Shown here: in pieces, positions 26,101 to 37,644 of the stretch
How positions within the stretch are numbered: the first letter of the stretch is position 1
Layout: every line of letters starts with the position of its first letter
NCBI RefSeq assembly: GCF_022201045.2
Contig: NC_068556.1
Span: 21,185,501-21,249,500 of the forward strand
DNA: 64,000 nt
Reading direction: 5' to 3'
Origin: Citrus sinensis
Taxonomy: Eukaryota > Streptophyta > Magnoliopsida > Sapindales > Rutaceae
Notes under the pieces: generated by a model
What the model was told of the DNA's origin: nothing
The model's input: the letters and a program-made list of their open reading frames with translations, nothing else
The model's database searches: none
Position numbers and translations under genes: made by a program

Positions 26101-26639
26101 GTATTGGTTGAATGAGAAGTGGCTAGATACTCCTACCTTTTGTTTGTAATCAACAAGCGTAGGCATTTTTGTTACTTTTATTATGGTAAACAGAGGACCT
26201 ATTTTCTAGACAAAGTGGATGACTGGAATTTGATTTTGTAGGAGAAGGGAATCCAGACTTTCCAGAGGTCCCTACCGGATGGGAAGGTCAAGCAAGTCTT
26301 CTTCTTTGATCCAGATGGTAAGTCTTGTTCCCTGTATTATTTCCTTAACGCTGTTAAAAAATCCACAAGTAGAAGACTAATGGTTAATGCAACTGCTTCT
26401 TCTTTTCCCCCACCCCCCAACTCAGTTCTTTCCAAGATATCATTTCCTTTTTAGCCTTTTTGATAACGCATGTCTTGAATGTTTGGTTGAGTTTCTTTTA
26501 TGGTATTCTTAACTGCTCATAAATCTGTCGGATACTCTGGATTGGAGGTTAGAGGTTTTGCAGTTACGGTCTATCTTTGAAATTTGTGTTGTGATGCGCA
26601 GGTAATGGTTTGGAAGTTGCAAGTCGCCGTGATGAATAA
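14160..26639 (+). CDS. Glyoxalase-like (VOC) gene copy 2, intact exons around an 11.6-kb intron
   Basis: Exons are 14160..14243, 14362..14592, 26242..26317 and 26602..26639, all with GT-AG edges and in frame, giving 142 residues. The protein starts MPVNIGATLNHISRESSDI and continues with IFGFEEIEAPNFGEFKVIWL, LPRGHHICFTVSDFDSFLQT, EKGIQTF, FFFDPD and GNGLEVASRRDE. The candidate metal ligands of the VOC fold are present: His of LNHIS, His of GHHICF and Glu of GLEV. It is most like plant glyoxalase I-like small VOC proteins; activity on methylglyoxal-glutathione is possible but unproven. Intron 2 (14593..26241) contains an entire endogenous pararetrovirus fossil, yet both splice sites and all exons look normal. 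Copy 1 lies just upstream, so this may be the only working copy here. Confidence 0.86.
14904..16950 (-). repeat. Left inverted arm of the pararetrovirus fossil
   Basis: About 2.05 kb. It is the reverse complement of 23101-25092 and covers the downstream ORF region, the promoter-like region and part of the leader, all pointing leftward. The arm lacks the primer-binding site found beyond the right arm. Confidence 0.88.
16990..17590 (+). repeat. 297-bp tandem duplication inside the pararetrovirus fossil
   Basis: Two units begin near 16994 and 17291. Each joins the start of the movement-protein region to a piece of the post-polymerase region (native copy near 22765). The repeated junction has short matching sequence on both sides, pointing to microhomology-mediated joining followed by tandem duplication. 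Confidence 0.75.
17600..18800 (+). mobile_element. Movement-protein-like region of the fossil
   Basis: This region encodes the downstream part of a movement-protein-like product with the recognisable segment PRPIQWKDVNLPEEWILEGA, followed by Ser/Pro-rich sequence. It lies directly before the coat-protein region, as in caulimovirids. It is broken. Confidence 0.7.
18850..20110 (+). mobile_element. Coat-protein region of the fossil
   Basis: A long open region contains a capsid-like segment (GFTGQLKGWWDHLLTKQQQL), a lysine-rich stretch and a CCHC zinc knuckle (CFKCGKKGHTTKFC). This is the usual C-terminal layout of caulimovirid coat proteins. Confidence 0.82.
20160..22640 (+). mobile_element. 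Protease, reverse transcriptase and RNase H region of the fossil
   Basis: After a charged linker come an aspartic-protease-like stretch (~20700-21080) and a reverse transcriptase (~21450-22230, with FSKFDMKSGFWQIQIH, VMPFGLKNAPSEFQ and the IDDVL catalytic motif). An RNase H segment (~22260-22640) starts around VETDASDLGYGGIL and ends in the family's typical DFLTREFLQ tail. The region is broken in several places. Confidence 0.85.
22650..24070 (+). mobile_element. Post-polymerase ORF region of the fossil
   Basis: Starts MPPKRRDKGKGVLKD, is Lys/Ser-rich, and runs into a Trp/Phe-rich domain (segments such as NWFQQWWNYFG-like in the left-arm copy). Its position after RNase H resembles the last ORF of some caulimovirids. 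The function is not assigned. It is broken. Its second half is repeated inverted in the left arm. Confidence 0.6.
23101..25092 (+). repeat. Right inverted arm of the pararetrovirus fossil
   Basis: The counterpart of 14904-16950. It covers the end of the last ORF region, a promoter-like region with a TATA-like TATCTATTTAAGG near 24466, and part of the leader up to GAATTTTGC. Confidence 0.88.
25129..25141 (+). other. Met-tRNA primer-binding site of the fossil
   Basis: TGGTATCAGAACC matches the plant-virus primer site for initiator Met-tRNA. It lies in the leader, about 220 bases before the third copy of the movement-protein start near 25353. This is consistent with a caulimovirid genome origin. 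Confidence 0.72.
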
Positions 26640-27470
26640 TCTCCACCTCCAATGGTTACTATAAAATGTTGTCAAAGTAGACTGGTAACTCTGAAAGTAT
26701 ATATGAAGACATAAAAGTATTAGTGGCTCTAATATTCATGTATGTATGGAGTGTTGGGATATGCTACTATGTTAGATTTAATTCTAATAATGTGAGTTGT
26801 GGCCTTTTTCTATGTGCACATATTCTGTGAATCTGGAATTCTCTATCACGTACCAACAACTAAGCTGAAATTGCATTTGTGCACTTGTCAGTAAGCTTTT
26901 AGTTTCCCACTCTGTGTCTGGTCATTTTAAGCTTCATTGAGGTATTCTAGTCTAGTTCTATATAAGATTTCTGCTCTAAGCTCTCCATGCATAACAGAAT
27001 ATGATCTTCGATTGTGACATACAATATCAATCCCAAGAAAACTAAACTAAACTAAACTATCAGAAAGGAGAGGATCAATAAATCAACAATATTATATACA
27101 TATTATGGTGTCCGGTTTGCCCTTGGAAAAAAAGATAGGAATTGGAGGGTTTTAATTCCGGGCCAAGCTACACGTTCTGAGCCAATTGTCTATCTATCAG
27201 AATTTCAGCAGCTAGATCAACGTAATCGTTTACAGCGAAGTTGACCAACAACCACGTTTACTCTTATAAACGGGATGAATTGCCACATGTAATCATCTTC
27301 AAAACAAACAAATCGATTAATCGTTTGACACGTTTCTCAAAGATGCCACTTGTAGTTAGTAGAGTCCCACTCCCGCATCAAACAGATGAAACTGCAAACA
27401 TTATATATAGTCTTCTTTGTTAGTTATCACCTTTCCAGCCAACGAATTCGTCGATCGTTAGTGTTAAAAA
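26640..27470. promoter_or_regulatory. Intergenic region and promoter of LEA gene 1
   Basis: Contains the 3' flank of the glyoxalase-like gene and the LEA upstream region. A TATA-like TTATATATAG lies near 27400, about 70 bases before the LEA start codon. No other gene was seen. Confidence 0.5.
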
Positions 27471-28562
27471 ATGAGCCAGGAAGAGCCACGAAGGCCTCGG
27501 GAAGGCCAGGAGCCGCGTGGTCCGATCAAATACGATGACGTTTTCAATGTCTCCGGTGGACTCGCTTCAAAAGCTGTTGCACCACAGGATGCTGCGATGA
27601 TGCAGAGCGCTGAAACGGCGGCGTTTGGAAGCACACAGCCAGGCGGACAAGCCGAAGTCATGCGATCCGCTGCAAGAATAAACGAGCGTGCTGGTCTTGT
27701 CAGCCGTGGAGATGCCGCCGCTGATCAGGGCGTCACTATCACTGGAACTGAAATCCCTGCTGGCCGCATAATCACTGAATCACTTGACGGACAGGTCCCC
27801 ACTTCTCTTTCGCTTCACACAATCCATGTAAATTCACAATAATTATCTTATGGCCACTTGAAGATTACTATTCTTCATTATGCCCCCCATCGAACTTAGA
27901 GCTTGTTTACTTGTCTAGCCATGGCACAACTTAGATGGTGTAAGTATGTGTGTGTGTGTGTGTCTCTCTCTCTCTCTCTATTTAATGCATTGTGTAATAT
28001 GATGGATCGATGCTGTATTGTGCAAGGTTGTTGGGCAATACGTCCAAGTTGCAGCAGAGGCAACGACCCAACAAGGTGCGATTACGGTGGGACAAGCCCT
28101 TGAAGCTACAATGCAAACAATCGGGGACAAGCCAGTGGAATTAAGCGACGCTGCCGCAATCAGAGAAGCGGAAATGAGAGCGACTGGTAGTAACATTCTA
28201 ACCCAAGGCGGTTACGCAGCTTCAGCTCAGTCTGCGGCCGCCTACAACACTGGAATGATCGGCGATGAAGACAAGATAAAGCTTAGAGATGTTCTGGCGG
28301 TAACTAATTTATTAAATAACTTGTCTAGTAAATAATGATTTTGAATTGGACGGGGCCGGGGACATATATTATAATTGTTGATGCCTGTGATGTGCAGGGC
28401 GCAAGTGCAGCTTTGCCAGCGAAGGTGGTGACGCGACAGGATGCTGAGGCGGTGGTGAACGCAGAGCGGAGGAATAGCCCGCAGTTGACGACACATCCCG
28501 GAGGAGTGGCGGAGTCTATGGAAACTGCTGCTACGCTGAATGAGAATATTAACATAAAATAA
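27471..28562 (+). CDS. Seed maturation protein, LEA D-34 (SMP family), gene 1
   Basis: Exons 27471..27794, 28027..28299 and 28398..28562 are all phase 0 and give 253 residues. Each exon carries one SMP-type repeat: exon 1 with IKYDDVFNVSGGLASKAVAP and DAAMMQSAE; exon 2 with GAITVGQALEATMQTIGDKP and SDAAAIREAE; exon 3 with VVTRQDAEAVVNAERRN and HPGGVAESM. The product is Ala/Gly/Gln-rich, hydrophilic and lacks a signal peptide, as is usual for cytosolic or nuclear LEA proteins that protect cells during seed drying. By family knowledge it should be induced by ABA late in embryo development. It pairs with a paralogue at 36201, the same tandem pair I recall as At3g22490/At3g22500. A GT/CT microsatellite lies in intron 1 (~27946-27980). 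Confidence 0.93.
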
Positions 28563-29216
28563 TTGAGCTCTGTTAAAATTACCAATATGGTAATAATGGT
28601 ACTGTCTTTATTAGTTTTACGTTTTTGTGATGCTTTATCTGCTTAAGAACTAAACTAAGCTAGCTAGTGCATGCACCTTCTGGTTGTTATGTTTAGAGTG
28701 CGGCGTTTTTTGTTTTTGTTGAATGAGAATGCCTTCTGTCGTGTAATAAATCTCTATTCTGCAGCAGTCATGAAAATCTAGTACTGTTGTTTCTTTGGGA
28801 ATAAATCTGTCAGCAACAAGCAACAAGTTAAAAAGATTAAAAAAAAAAAAACACAGAATTTAATATGATGTAAAAGATTAAAAAAAATTAAAAATTTTAA
28901 AATAGTGTATTTTGTTCTAGAGTATATTGAAATATGTAATCTTTTATCTCTTATTTTATTTTCGACGTTAATATGATTAGAGATTTCTGGTTATTATTGA
29001 AAACTTATTTATTATTGAGGTATACAGTTATCAAAAAATAAGAAATTCTTGCAGTGAATCTAATTCTAAAGAAGTGCATTTTCTTGTTAGTGAATCTAAT
29101 TCTAAAGAAGTTTTTAAATGCAGATTCTATGTTGAATTTATAATTATACGGTACTGACAAATAATATTATACACAACAATATAGTTGAGTTTTGATATTG
29201 TAAAACCTAAAGATGT
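28563..29216. other. Intergenic region between LEA gene 1 and the hAT element
   Basis: AT-rich 3' flank with a short direct repeat near 29050-29115 (GTGAATCTAATTCTAAAGAA occurs twice). Nothing else was recognised. Confidence 0.5.
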
Positions 29217-32200
29217 AGGGGTGCTCGCGGATTGAATTTTACGAATTGGACATCAATCCATATCCGATCCATGATTTTACGGATTATAATTTTTCAATTC
29301 AATCCAATCCACGGATTGATTAAATTCAATCCAAATCCAATCCATACATCTGCGGATCGGATACAGATTTAACTCAATCCATATCCAATCCATACGTCTG
29401 CGGATTGGATACGGATTTAACTCAATCCATATCCAAATCCATCATTTTACAAATTGATTTGCGAATTAAAAATTTTAGTTCTCTTCAATCTATAAAATAA
29501 TTAAATTAAAAAAATCTAATATAAAATAATTTTACTACCAATTAAATTTAAAATTGAATAAAATTTAAACAAATTAATTGTTTGTTTTAATAATACATTC
29601 AAAATTTTAAAATATAACACATCGAGTTATCATTTCAAATAAAACTATAATAATATGTTTAAAGTTTTAAAATATAACACACCAAAATTAATTGTTCAAA
29701 TAAATTACAATAATATATTAATATAATATCAAAATTAATTGTTCAAATAAAACCACAATAATACATTGAAAGTCTCAAAATAAAACACACCAAAAGGAAA
29801 AACTTCCAGCTCCAATTTGTGCTTCGTATTTTAGCCTAAACAAAATAAACATAATTGATATAAATAACAAATAAAAAATTTATTAAATAAAAAAATTTAT
29901 TTAATAAACAAATTAATAAATATTTACCCTTATATCCCATCAAATGCCATCAAACTTCATCAAATATGTTCTTGTCAGCTCCCAAAATCTCTGTACGTAT
30001 AAGATAACAAAAATGTCAATTTTTAAAATAGAATAACAATATAAAGTCAAATAATAATAAAAAAAATAAAATTAAAGTTAAATTGTTACATTTTACCTGT
30101 CCCAATATGTTCAATCTCATCTATTGCTTCATCAAGATTTATCGGAGTTGAACGTAGCCAATTTTGTATGCAAATTAATGCCTCCACCGTCCTTGTAGAT
30201 AGTGAGCACCGATGTGGATCAAGAACACGCCCACCAGTACTAAATGCTGACTCAGATGCCACAGTGGAAACAGGCATGCCCAAAATATCTCGAGAAACAT
30301 AAGACAAAATTGGATATTTGGAAGAATTAATCTTCCATCAATCCAAAACATCAAAACTCTCATTTTCTGGGTTCTCACATGATTCTAACAAGTAAAGATC
30401 CACTTCTGTTTTGCACTCTACAAAAGTGTTGTCTTTTAAAATCCTCATATAACCTGAATCAAACACTTGCCTAGCATCAACCTCAATATCAACCTCTAAA
30501 TCTTTTTCATCATTGACAACATCCGTTACTTCCACATCATTACCATAAAGCAATTTGTATTCCTCATATAAACTATGTAAATAATTCCGCACTTTAACAA
30601 CCAATTCATTAACTTTAAATTCACCAAACAACACTACAAAACAATATCTCAAAAACCGTTCTTTATGTCGAGGCTCAAGCAAAATAGAAACAAACAAATA
30701 AGGGTTGATTGTTTCATAATTTCCCCAATACTTATCATACTTCTTTTTCATATTTTCAGCCATTATCTTCAAAAATAAATCCTTACTATCCCTCCAAGCT
30801 TGCAATTGTGTATGAATCAAACATAATTGGCGCAAAAAATTATTGGATGTCACATATAAAGAACCCGAAAATGTCAAAGTGGCATCATGAAAAACCTTCA
30901 AGAATTTAATGAAATAACGAGCATATTCCCAATCAATTGACGAAGGACACGTTTTTGACTCGCTCAAACAAAACTCATGAATGTATTGTGCATCATGAAG
31001 CTCTAACCGATCAAATACTTTTTCATACTTTTCAGCAGCCTCTAACATAAAAAAAGTGGAATTCCATCTAGTTACGACATCTAGACACAACAACTTATTT
31101 GAAGAAATTTTCTCTCGCTCTGCATATGCCTTAAACTTTTGTGTCCTAGAAGGTGAAGATCTAATAAATCTTACAACATTGCGAATTTTAGAAATCGACT
31201 GATGATACTCTTTTAACCCCTCTGCAACAATGAGATTTAATATATGTGTACTACACCTCAAATGCATATTTTGACACCCTAAGATTGCACTATTCCAATT
31301 GTTCACAACTTTTGACAAATAAAGACAACACCATCATTAGAAGAAGCATTATCAACCGTTACTGTAAAAACTCTCTCAATACCCCAATCTAATAGGCATG
31401 TTTCAATTTGCCTACCAATTGTTTCACCTTTATGGTCAGCAACTTGGCAAAAATTCAATATTTTTTTATGCAATGTCCAATTATCATCAATAAAGTGAGC
31501 TGTAAGACACATATAACAAAGATTTTGAGCTGAAGTCCATGTGTCTGTAGTGAGGCAAACTCTTTGATGACTACTAACAAAAAAATCAGTCAAATCTTTC
31601 TTTGTCTTTTTGTAAAGTTGCAAAATATCACGAGCAATAGTAGTGCGAGATGGTACTTTAAATCTATTTTCAAAAACTCCCAACATTTCCCTAAACCCTT
31701 CACCCTCTACAACTTTAAATGACATCTCATCTTTTATAATAAACTTAGCAATTGCTTCCCTACAAGCCTCAACATTATAGGTCATTGATACAAGGTTACA
31801 CGACTCTCCAATTTTCACTGGTTGGTAAGACAAAGTTTTTTGTTTTTTGTCCACTCGAGCTCGACTAGGATATTTTAGACATCTCTCTCTTATATGACCC
31901 AATAAATTAGATGTTCTTTTATTAAAACCACATTTATATTCTTTTCCACAATATCGACATTTGGATCTAGGATGCAGTGGATCAGAACTTAATTGGATAA
32001 AATGCTCCCAAGCTTCTGAAGTAGTGGATTTATTGGGCGTACCTTCAGCATTACTGGATGATTTAGAACTTGGGGGGGCTGAATCTACAGCTACGTGTTT
32101 TCCTTTATCAAATTGAGAAGTCATCTACACCACCAATATGAAAAATCAATAGAATTAATTACGAAAAATGACAGGAACAAATTAAGCTTAAAAGAGTTTA

Positions 32201-33321
32201 GTTAGGAAAAGTAAAAGAAGTCAATTCAAAAAGAAAAATCACGAAATTCGTGTGTTGCATTCAGAAAAGGCAATATGATTGTTAGATCCACAGAAGCAAT
32301 ATGATTTAACCACCCCCCACAACAACTCTTTAATCTTCATTTTTTAAAAAAATAGCCCATCAAACAAGAAATTAACAGATTCAGTTTTACCACAGAACAA
32401 AAAGCAAATGCAACCGAATTAAGACATGCAATCAACAAATAATTCTCTCCCTCGATCCCCAACAACCTTATTATTAATAAAAGGATATCAAAATCATTAT
32501 CCCAAGTCACCATTGATAAAAAAGAAGATAAATAATAATAATTAAAAAAATTAAAACAAATGTTATCGAAGATAAAATCAAAATAATAAATTAAAAGAAT
32601 GTTTTACGAGCACTGTACCTGGAGAAGGAGATAGAAACACCATGGTAAAGTTTAATAGTAATCGTCGGAATCGTGCGTGTGACTGTGATGGCAGGGAAGC
32701 AGGAAGCAATTTAGGGTTTTTTTTTTCGTTTGCAGATTGTTGGTCGTGACCACTGATTTGTGATTTTGGGTTATGCTAATGCTAGTTTACTTTTGGGCTT
32801 TTGGCGTTATCTAATTTACTTTTGGCTTTATGTCATTGTTACTTTTTTTTTTTTTTGACAAAAGCTTTACATTACTTTAGTTTTGGTTTTGGATGAGGAT
32901 GACTTTATTTCAAGAGTTTTTGACCGCCGATTTGATATTTTTTATTTTTTATTTTTATTAGATAATGGTTGTTATGTTACTTTACTTGATGACTTTACTT
33001 TACTTTAATTTTTTTATTATTAATTTAATCATTTTTTATTTTTTATTTTTATTAAATAATGGCTAAATTATATTATGGTGTTTATGTAATTACGTAATAT
33101 CATATTTATAACATTTTTTAAAATAAATAAATAATTTTTTTTTTGGCAGATTCACGGATTTTTGCGAATTCACAAAAGTAAATCCATATCCAATCCACCG
33201 ACTGCGGATTTTTAAAATTTCAATCCAATCCAATCCACCAATCCATGGATTGGATTTATACGGACCAGATTTTTACGGATCAGACGGATTAAACGGATCG
33301 GATCGGATTCTGAACACCCCT
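29217..33321 (-). mobile_element. hAT-family DNA transposon (Ac/Tag-like), decayed
   Basis: About 4.1 kb. The left end AGGGGTGCTC and right end GAACACCCCT form a short terminal inverted repeat. Both ends carry dense subterminal repeats built from ATCCAATCCA/CGGATTGGAT-type words. The transposase lies on the minus strand. I could not find a matching 8-bp target duplication (AAAGATGT versus TTGAGAAT), so the flanks have decayed or an end is misplaced by a few bases. The element sits between the two LEA paralogues. Confidence 0.83.
30086..32124 (-). pseudogene. hAT transposase (BED finger plus hAT dimerisation domain), frameshifted
   Basis: Read on the minus strand, 32124..31303 gives the N-terminus with a BED zinc finger (CRYCGKEYKCGFNKRTSNLL then HIRERC) and the first catalytic region (CLTTDTWTSAQN). 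31318..30338 gives the middle (MHLRCSTHILNLIVAEGLKE, VTRWNSTFFML). 30307..30086 gives the C-terminal hAT dimerisation domain (PVSTVASESAFSTGGRVLDP, then VEALICIQNWL). Two frame breaks separate the three parts: near 31312 an extra T in the TTTATTTG stretch, and near 30340. The domain order and total length (~670 residues) are those of Ac/RICESLEEPER-type transposases. No host use is suggested. Confidence 0.87.
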
Positions 33322-36200
33322 TTGAGAATATAAGCCATTGTTCGGATGCTAGGATTAAGTATAGGATTGGATTAATTTTAGAATTAAACATTTATCTTAT
33401 ATTTGGCAAGTTCTAGATTGGTTTGAGGGGGATTAGATTTAAATTTGAATCTAAAATAATAGGATTAATAATTAATTTATGTATGGGTTTAGACCTGACA
33501 AGATTTAAAGAACAAAATTATCCATTCATGAGATTTTTATTTATATATATATATATATTTTTATTTACACTTAATATTAATTAATTAATTTTTTATTTAT
33601 GATTTACTTGAAATTTATTTATTATCTATAATTAAATTAAATTAGTACTTTTACTTTTATTAACTCTTGAGATTAAATTATCATTACTTATATATTTAAT
33701 AATTTATCAACAAAACTAACCATTTAATAATTTATTTCATTATTTGATTGTTCTAAATTTAATAATCACTAGTATAATATTAAAAATAATCATGGAAATT
33801 AATAACGTTACTAATTAATTGATTTTATATAATATTTTTTAAATATTTGATAGAAATTAATTAAATATTTAGATTGCTTTTGTGTATTTATATTCGATTG
33901 TTATATTATGAATCCAATAACTTATTTACATTATATTTAATTTTTAGTAATTATTTTTAAAATTTATTTTAATTATGATTATAAAATTTCATAAGTAATT
34001 GATATTTATGTTTGAATATCAATTTAAATGCTATTTAATATTATTTAAATATAATTTAACTAGTTTAATTTCATATTGTACAAAATATAAAATTATATAA
34101 TATAATCTATTTTGTAATTTAATTTAATTCAGTTTAATCTTAATAATTAGTTCAATTCAATTATATGTGACAAATGTTGCCTAAACGAGGCGATCTAGCT
34201 AATCTAACAAATTAAACTGTCAGAGAAATCCGGTGCATGATTCAATTGCAATGTACCATTTTAAAGAAATTGATTGGCAATTCACGCAAAGTGGCGATTG
34301 GTGATTAATAATACCCGAAACCTTGCAATTTCCAAGCAGATCAAAGAAAATCGATCTGATAATTAAATAAAGAGAGAAACAGAGAATATTAATATATAAA
34401 AAGTCGTGTTTTAAAATTTTTTGTTTGCTTCTTAAATTTTTGGGAAGATTTTATTGTATATAATTTTTTTTAATTCTAATTTTTCTCTAAAAAGTGATTA
34501 TTAAGGCGAAAATCTTGGGTGAAATTAACCGGGATGTATACTTCATTTTATTGGCCCGCGTAAATACGCATGCGCACTATTAACTGAATATTGAACGATT
34601 AACAAGTGATTGTGCATGCATAGCTAGCTTCATCAATTATGACTTAATATAAAAATGTTCGTGAAAAGGGAATACAAGATAATGAAAATAAATAATGTGG
34701 GGTTGTTTCGGTTTACTAACAAATTAAATAAATGGGGTGATACGAAGAGTAAAATATTGGGAATTTACGTGGTTTAGCACTTAATTTACGTTTATGAGAG
34801 TCAAAATAGTAATTTTCATTATTCAATAAGAATTACAATGAATTTTTTTTAATTATTTACCAATGTCTTCTTTATACCTTTAAGGGCTTTCTGTTTATCA
34901 TGCAATTTTTTGATATTTTAAGTCGTTGATATTTCTTTATATTGATTTGCTCCACCACTTAATTAGAGTTTGATTTGGAGCTTATATGTATCTCCTCCTT
35001 AAAATTGGTTTCTGAAATTTTTAGATTTTTTTTTTTGTTCACCATCACTTTGTCTTGTACGTGCATACTCTATGTTAATTAATTGTTTGACTTTTCATAC
35101 TCCATTCTCCATACTCTATGCTCTTTAATTAATTATTTTCCTTTTCATCCTCCATTCTCTAAGCTCCATGCTCTTTAATTAATCATTTTACTTTTCATGC
35201 TCTATGTTTTATTCTTACTTTGCATGGCCCACTTTTACCTTTCATACTTCATGCTCCATGTTCCATGCTCCACTTTGTGCATGACTTTGCATGCTTCGTT
35301 CTTGTACATGACTTTACATGCTTCACTTTTCCTAATAATAGTTATGTTGAAAAAATTTTCTAAATTTGTTATTCGATATATTGTACAAAGAGTTTGTGAT
35401 TCTAATATATATATATTTCTAAAAGTTTAGTTAATACTAGAAAGTCATAATCATAAGACTACAAATTTGATCACAGACTCGAAAGAATCATAGCAGATAT
35501 ATTTGAATTGTTGTTCCTTTTTAATGTGTATAATTAATTGTCACGCTTGTCAATCTATAATCCAAGATGTAATGTTAAAATCTCAAAATGTAGGTAGTGA
35601 ATACTATAATAAAATAATATTTTTATTTTTATTTAAATAGATGAAATTTATTAATAAAATATTTTTAAATGTGATAAAAAATTTTAAAGATTTAGATTGC
35701 CTCTATTTTCACGTATTTTTTTTTCTTTTAAATACTTAAAACACTCGACATGAACTCGATCGGCCACCATACACAACAAATACGTTATCATCTTCATACA
35801 GGGTAAGTACTTATCATGGCCAATTCAGACGTGATTATTACAACACCAAACGAGAAAAGATCGAAAGAAAGACTGTAGGAACTTGAGCCAGATAAATCCC
35901 CCAGCCGAAGCCCAAAAATTGGTACAAAATAATGGGCGCTTGGTGTCGACGAGTATTTGGAAACCTCGACAGCTAAGAATCAATCGTCGCCACGTGTATC
36001 GCTATTGGACACAAGGAACTGTTTATGCCTAACACGTGTCTCCTAGGCCATAGCCAGCCTGAACAATGTGTGTGACACTCCTCCCATTACCTGCCTCTAT
36101 ATCACCTCCTTCGTTAATTTCATGCAATTGCATTTGCCAAAAGGCGCAGAGAGATGCAAGAAGCAATTCCGATAATAGTATAGTCCTTCTAACTTTGAAG
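33322..36200. promoter_or_regulatory. AT-rich intergenic region and promoter of LEA gene 2
   Basis: Very AT-rich. It holds a TA run near 33543 and, at about 35066-35340, an array of ~50-bp imperfect repeats rich in CATGCTC/CTTTTCAT words. The last 220 bases hold two ABRE-like G-box sites (CCACGTGTA near 35991 and ACACGTGTC near 36032) and an RY-like CATGCA near 36121. These fit ABA- and seed-specific control of the LEA gene that follows. Confidence 0.55.
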
Positions 36201-37644
36201 ATGAGCCAAGCACAGCCGAGGAGGCCAGGAGCCGATGATCAACAGCAACAACCAATCAAATACGGTGACTTCTTCAATGTCTCAGGGGATCTTGCTCAGA
36301 AGCCAATTGCGCCCGAAGATGCTGCCATGATGCAAACAGCTGAAGCCACCATCATGGGACAGACACAAAAAGGCGGACCTGCTGCTGCCATGCAGTCTGC
36401 AGCTGCCCGGAATGAGGGAGCGGGTTTTGTCGGCCACCGTGACGTCACTGATGTCGCTGGTGACCAAGGCGTCACTGTCACTGAAACGGACGTCCCCGGG
36501 AGGCGCATCATCACTGAATCAGTCGGCGGCCAGGTTTTTTTCTCTCTCTGTTTCAGTCTCACGTATACAGTATGAATGTATAATTTCAGAGGATTATGAT
36601 TCTCTCTTGATTTAAGAACTTCTGATATTTTATTCAGTATCACTAGTATGAATGTATAGTTTCAGAGGATTATTATTCTCTTCTAATTTGAGCACTTCTA
36701 ATATTTTATAGATTTTGTGCCATCTGTTTTTTAGTATTAATATATTATTATAATTTAATTATTTTTTTAATTTATTAACCACCAATCATATTAATAGAAT
36801 TTCTTAAGAACAAGATCAAATCAAGAAAAGATTCTCATCTAATTCGAAAATCAAGATTTTAGTTTTTTTGTTGGAGTTATGATGGGATCACTATTAATTA
36901 AATAAGTCTAAAATATAAAACTTATAAATTTGAGGGTTCAAAGTACAAAATTTAGACAAATCTTAATGGTTTTCTCCATGAATTATAACTTAAGAATTCC
37001 CTCAAGCCAAATTCTAGATGCCGCCACCGGGCTACATATGAATTGTGATCGAGCATGTAATTAATCGTGTGTGTGAGATCATGTGTAGGTTGTTGGGCGA
37101 CATGAGGAACCTACGCCGGTGTCTCTAGCACCGACAACTGGGAGAGTGGAACAAGGCGCCATTACTATTGGAGAGGCACTTGAAACAACTGCACAGACAG
37201 CAGGCGATAAACCGGTGGATCAAAGCGACGCCGCTGCAATTCAAGCGGCGGAAGTGAGAGCCACTGGAAGCACCGTCACTACCCCAGGTCTCGCGGCTTC
37301 AGCTCAATCTGCCGCAGCTCATAATGAAACAGTGGACCGTGATGAAGACAAAATTAAGCTCAATCAAGTTTTGGCGGTATATTAATTAGATGCCGTGCCA
37401 ATAATGCATGCATGGTGTAACTATAAATCTATATATCTAATAAATAAATAATATTCGGTTATTGTACGGTGCCGTGCAGGGTGCAACTGCCAAGCTGGCC
37501 GCAGATAAGGCAGTGACTCGACAGGATGCTGAAGGGATAGCGAGTGCGGAGCAAAGGAATAACCCGAATGCGGATTCGCATCCTGGTGGAGTAGCGGCAT
37601 CTGTGGCTGCAGCTGCTAGACTCAATGAGAACGTCAACGGATGA
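36201..37644 (+). CDS. Seed maturation protein, LEA D-34 (SMP family), gene 2
   Basis: Exons 36201..36533, 37089..37376 and 37480..37644 are all phase 0 and give 261 residues. The three SMP repeats sit one per exon: IKYGDFFNVSGDLAQKPIAP; GAITIGEALETTAQTAGDKP with SDAAAIQAAE; and AVTRQDAEGIASAEQRNNPN with HPGGVAAS. Exon positions and phases are identical to gene 1, so this is a tandem duplicate. The start is the ATG of MSQAQPRRPG, which aligns with gene 1; an open frame extends upstream but its sequence is not LEA-like. The expected role is the same desiccation protectant. Unlike gene 1, the near promoter has clear ABRE (ACGTGTC) sites. Intron 1 contains a 76-bp tandem duplication. Confidence 0.93.
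36569..36720 (+). repeat. 76-bp tandem duplication in LEA gene 2 intron 1
   Basis: AGTATGAATGTAT recurs at 36569 and 36645, with the following ~60 bases also similar (TTTCAGAGGATTAT, then CTTCTGATATTTTAT/CTTCTAATATTTTAT). Two copies differ at several positions. Confidence 0.75.

Noticed and set aside
29209-33329. 8-bp target duplication for the hAT element
   Set aside because: AAAGATGT on the left and TTGAGAAT on the right do not match, so I do not claim a duplication.
35197-35430. 77-codon hydrophobic open frame
   Set aside because: It arises from the pyrimidine-rich repeat array upstream of LEA gene 2, with no domain and no context.
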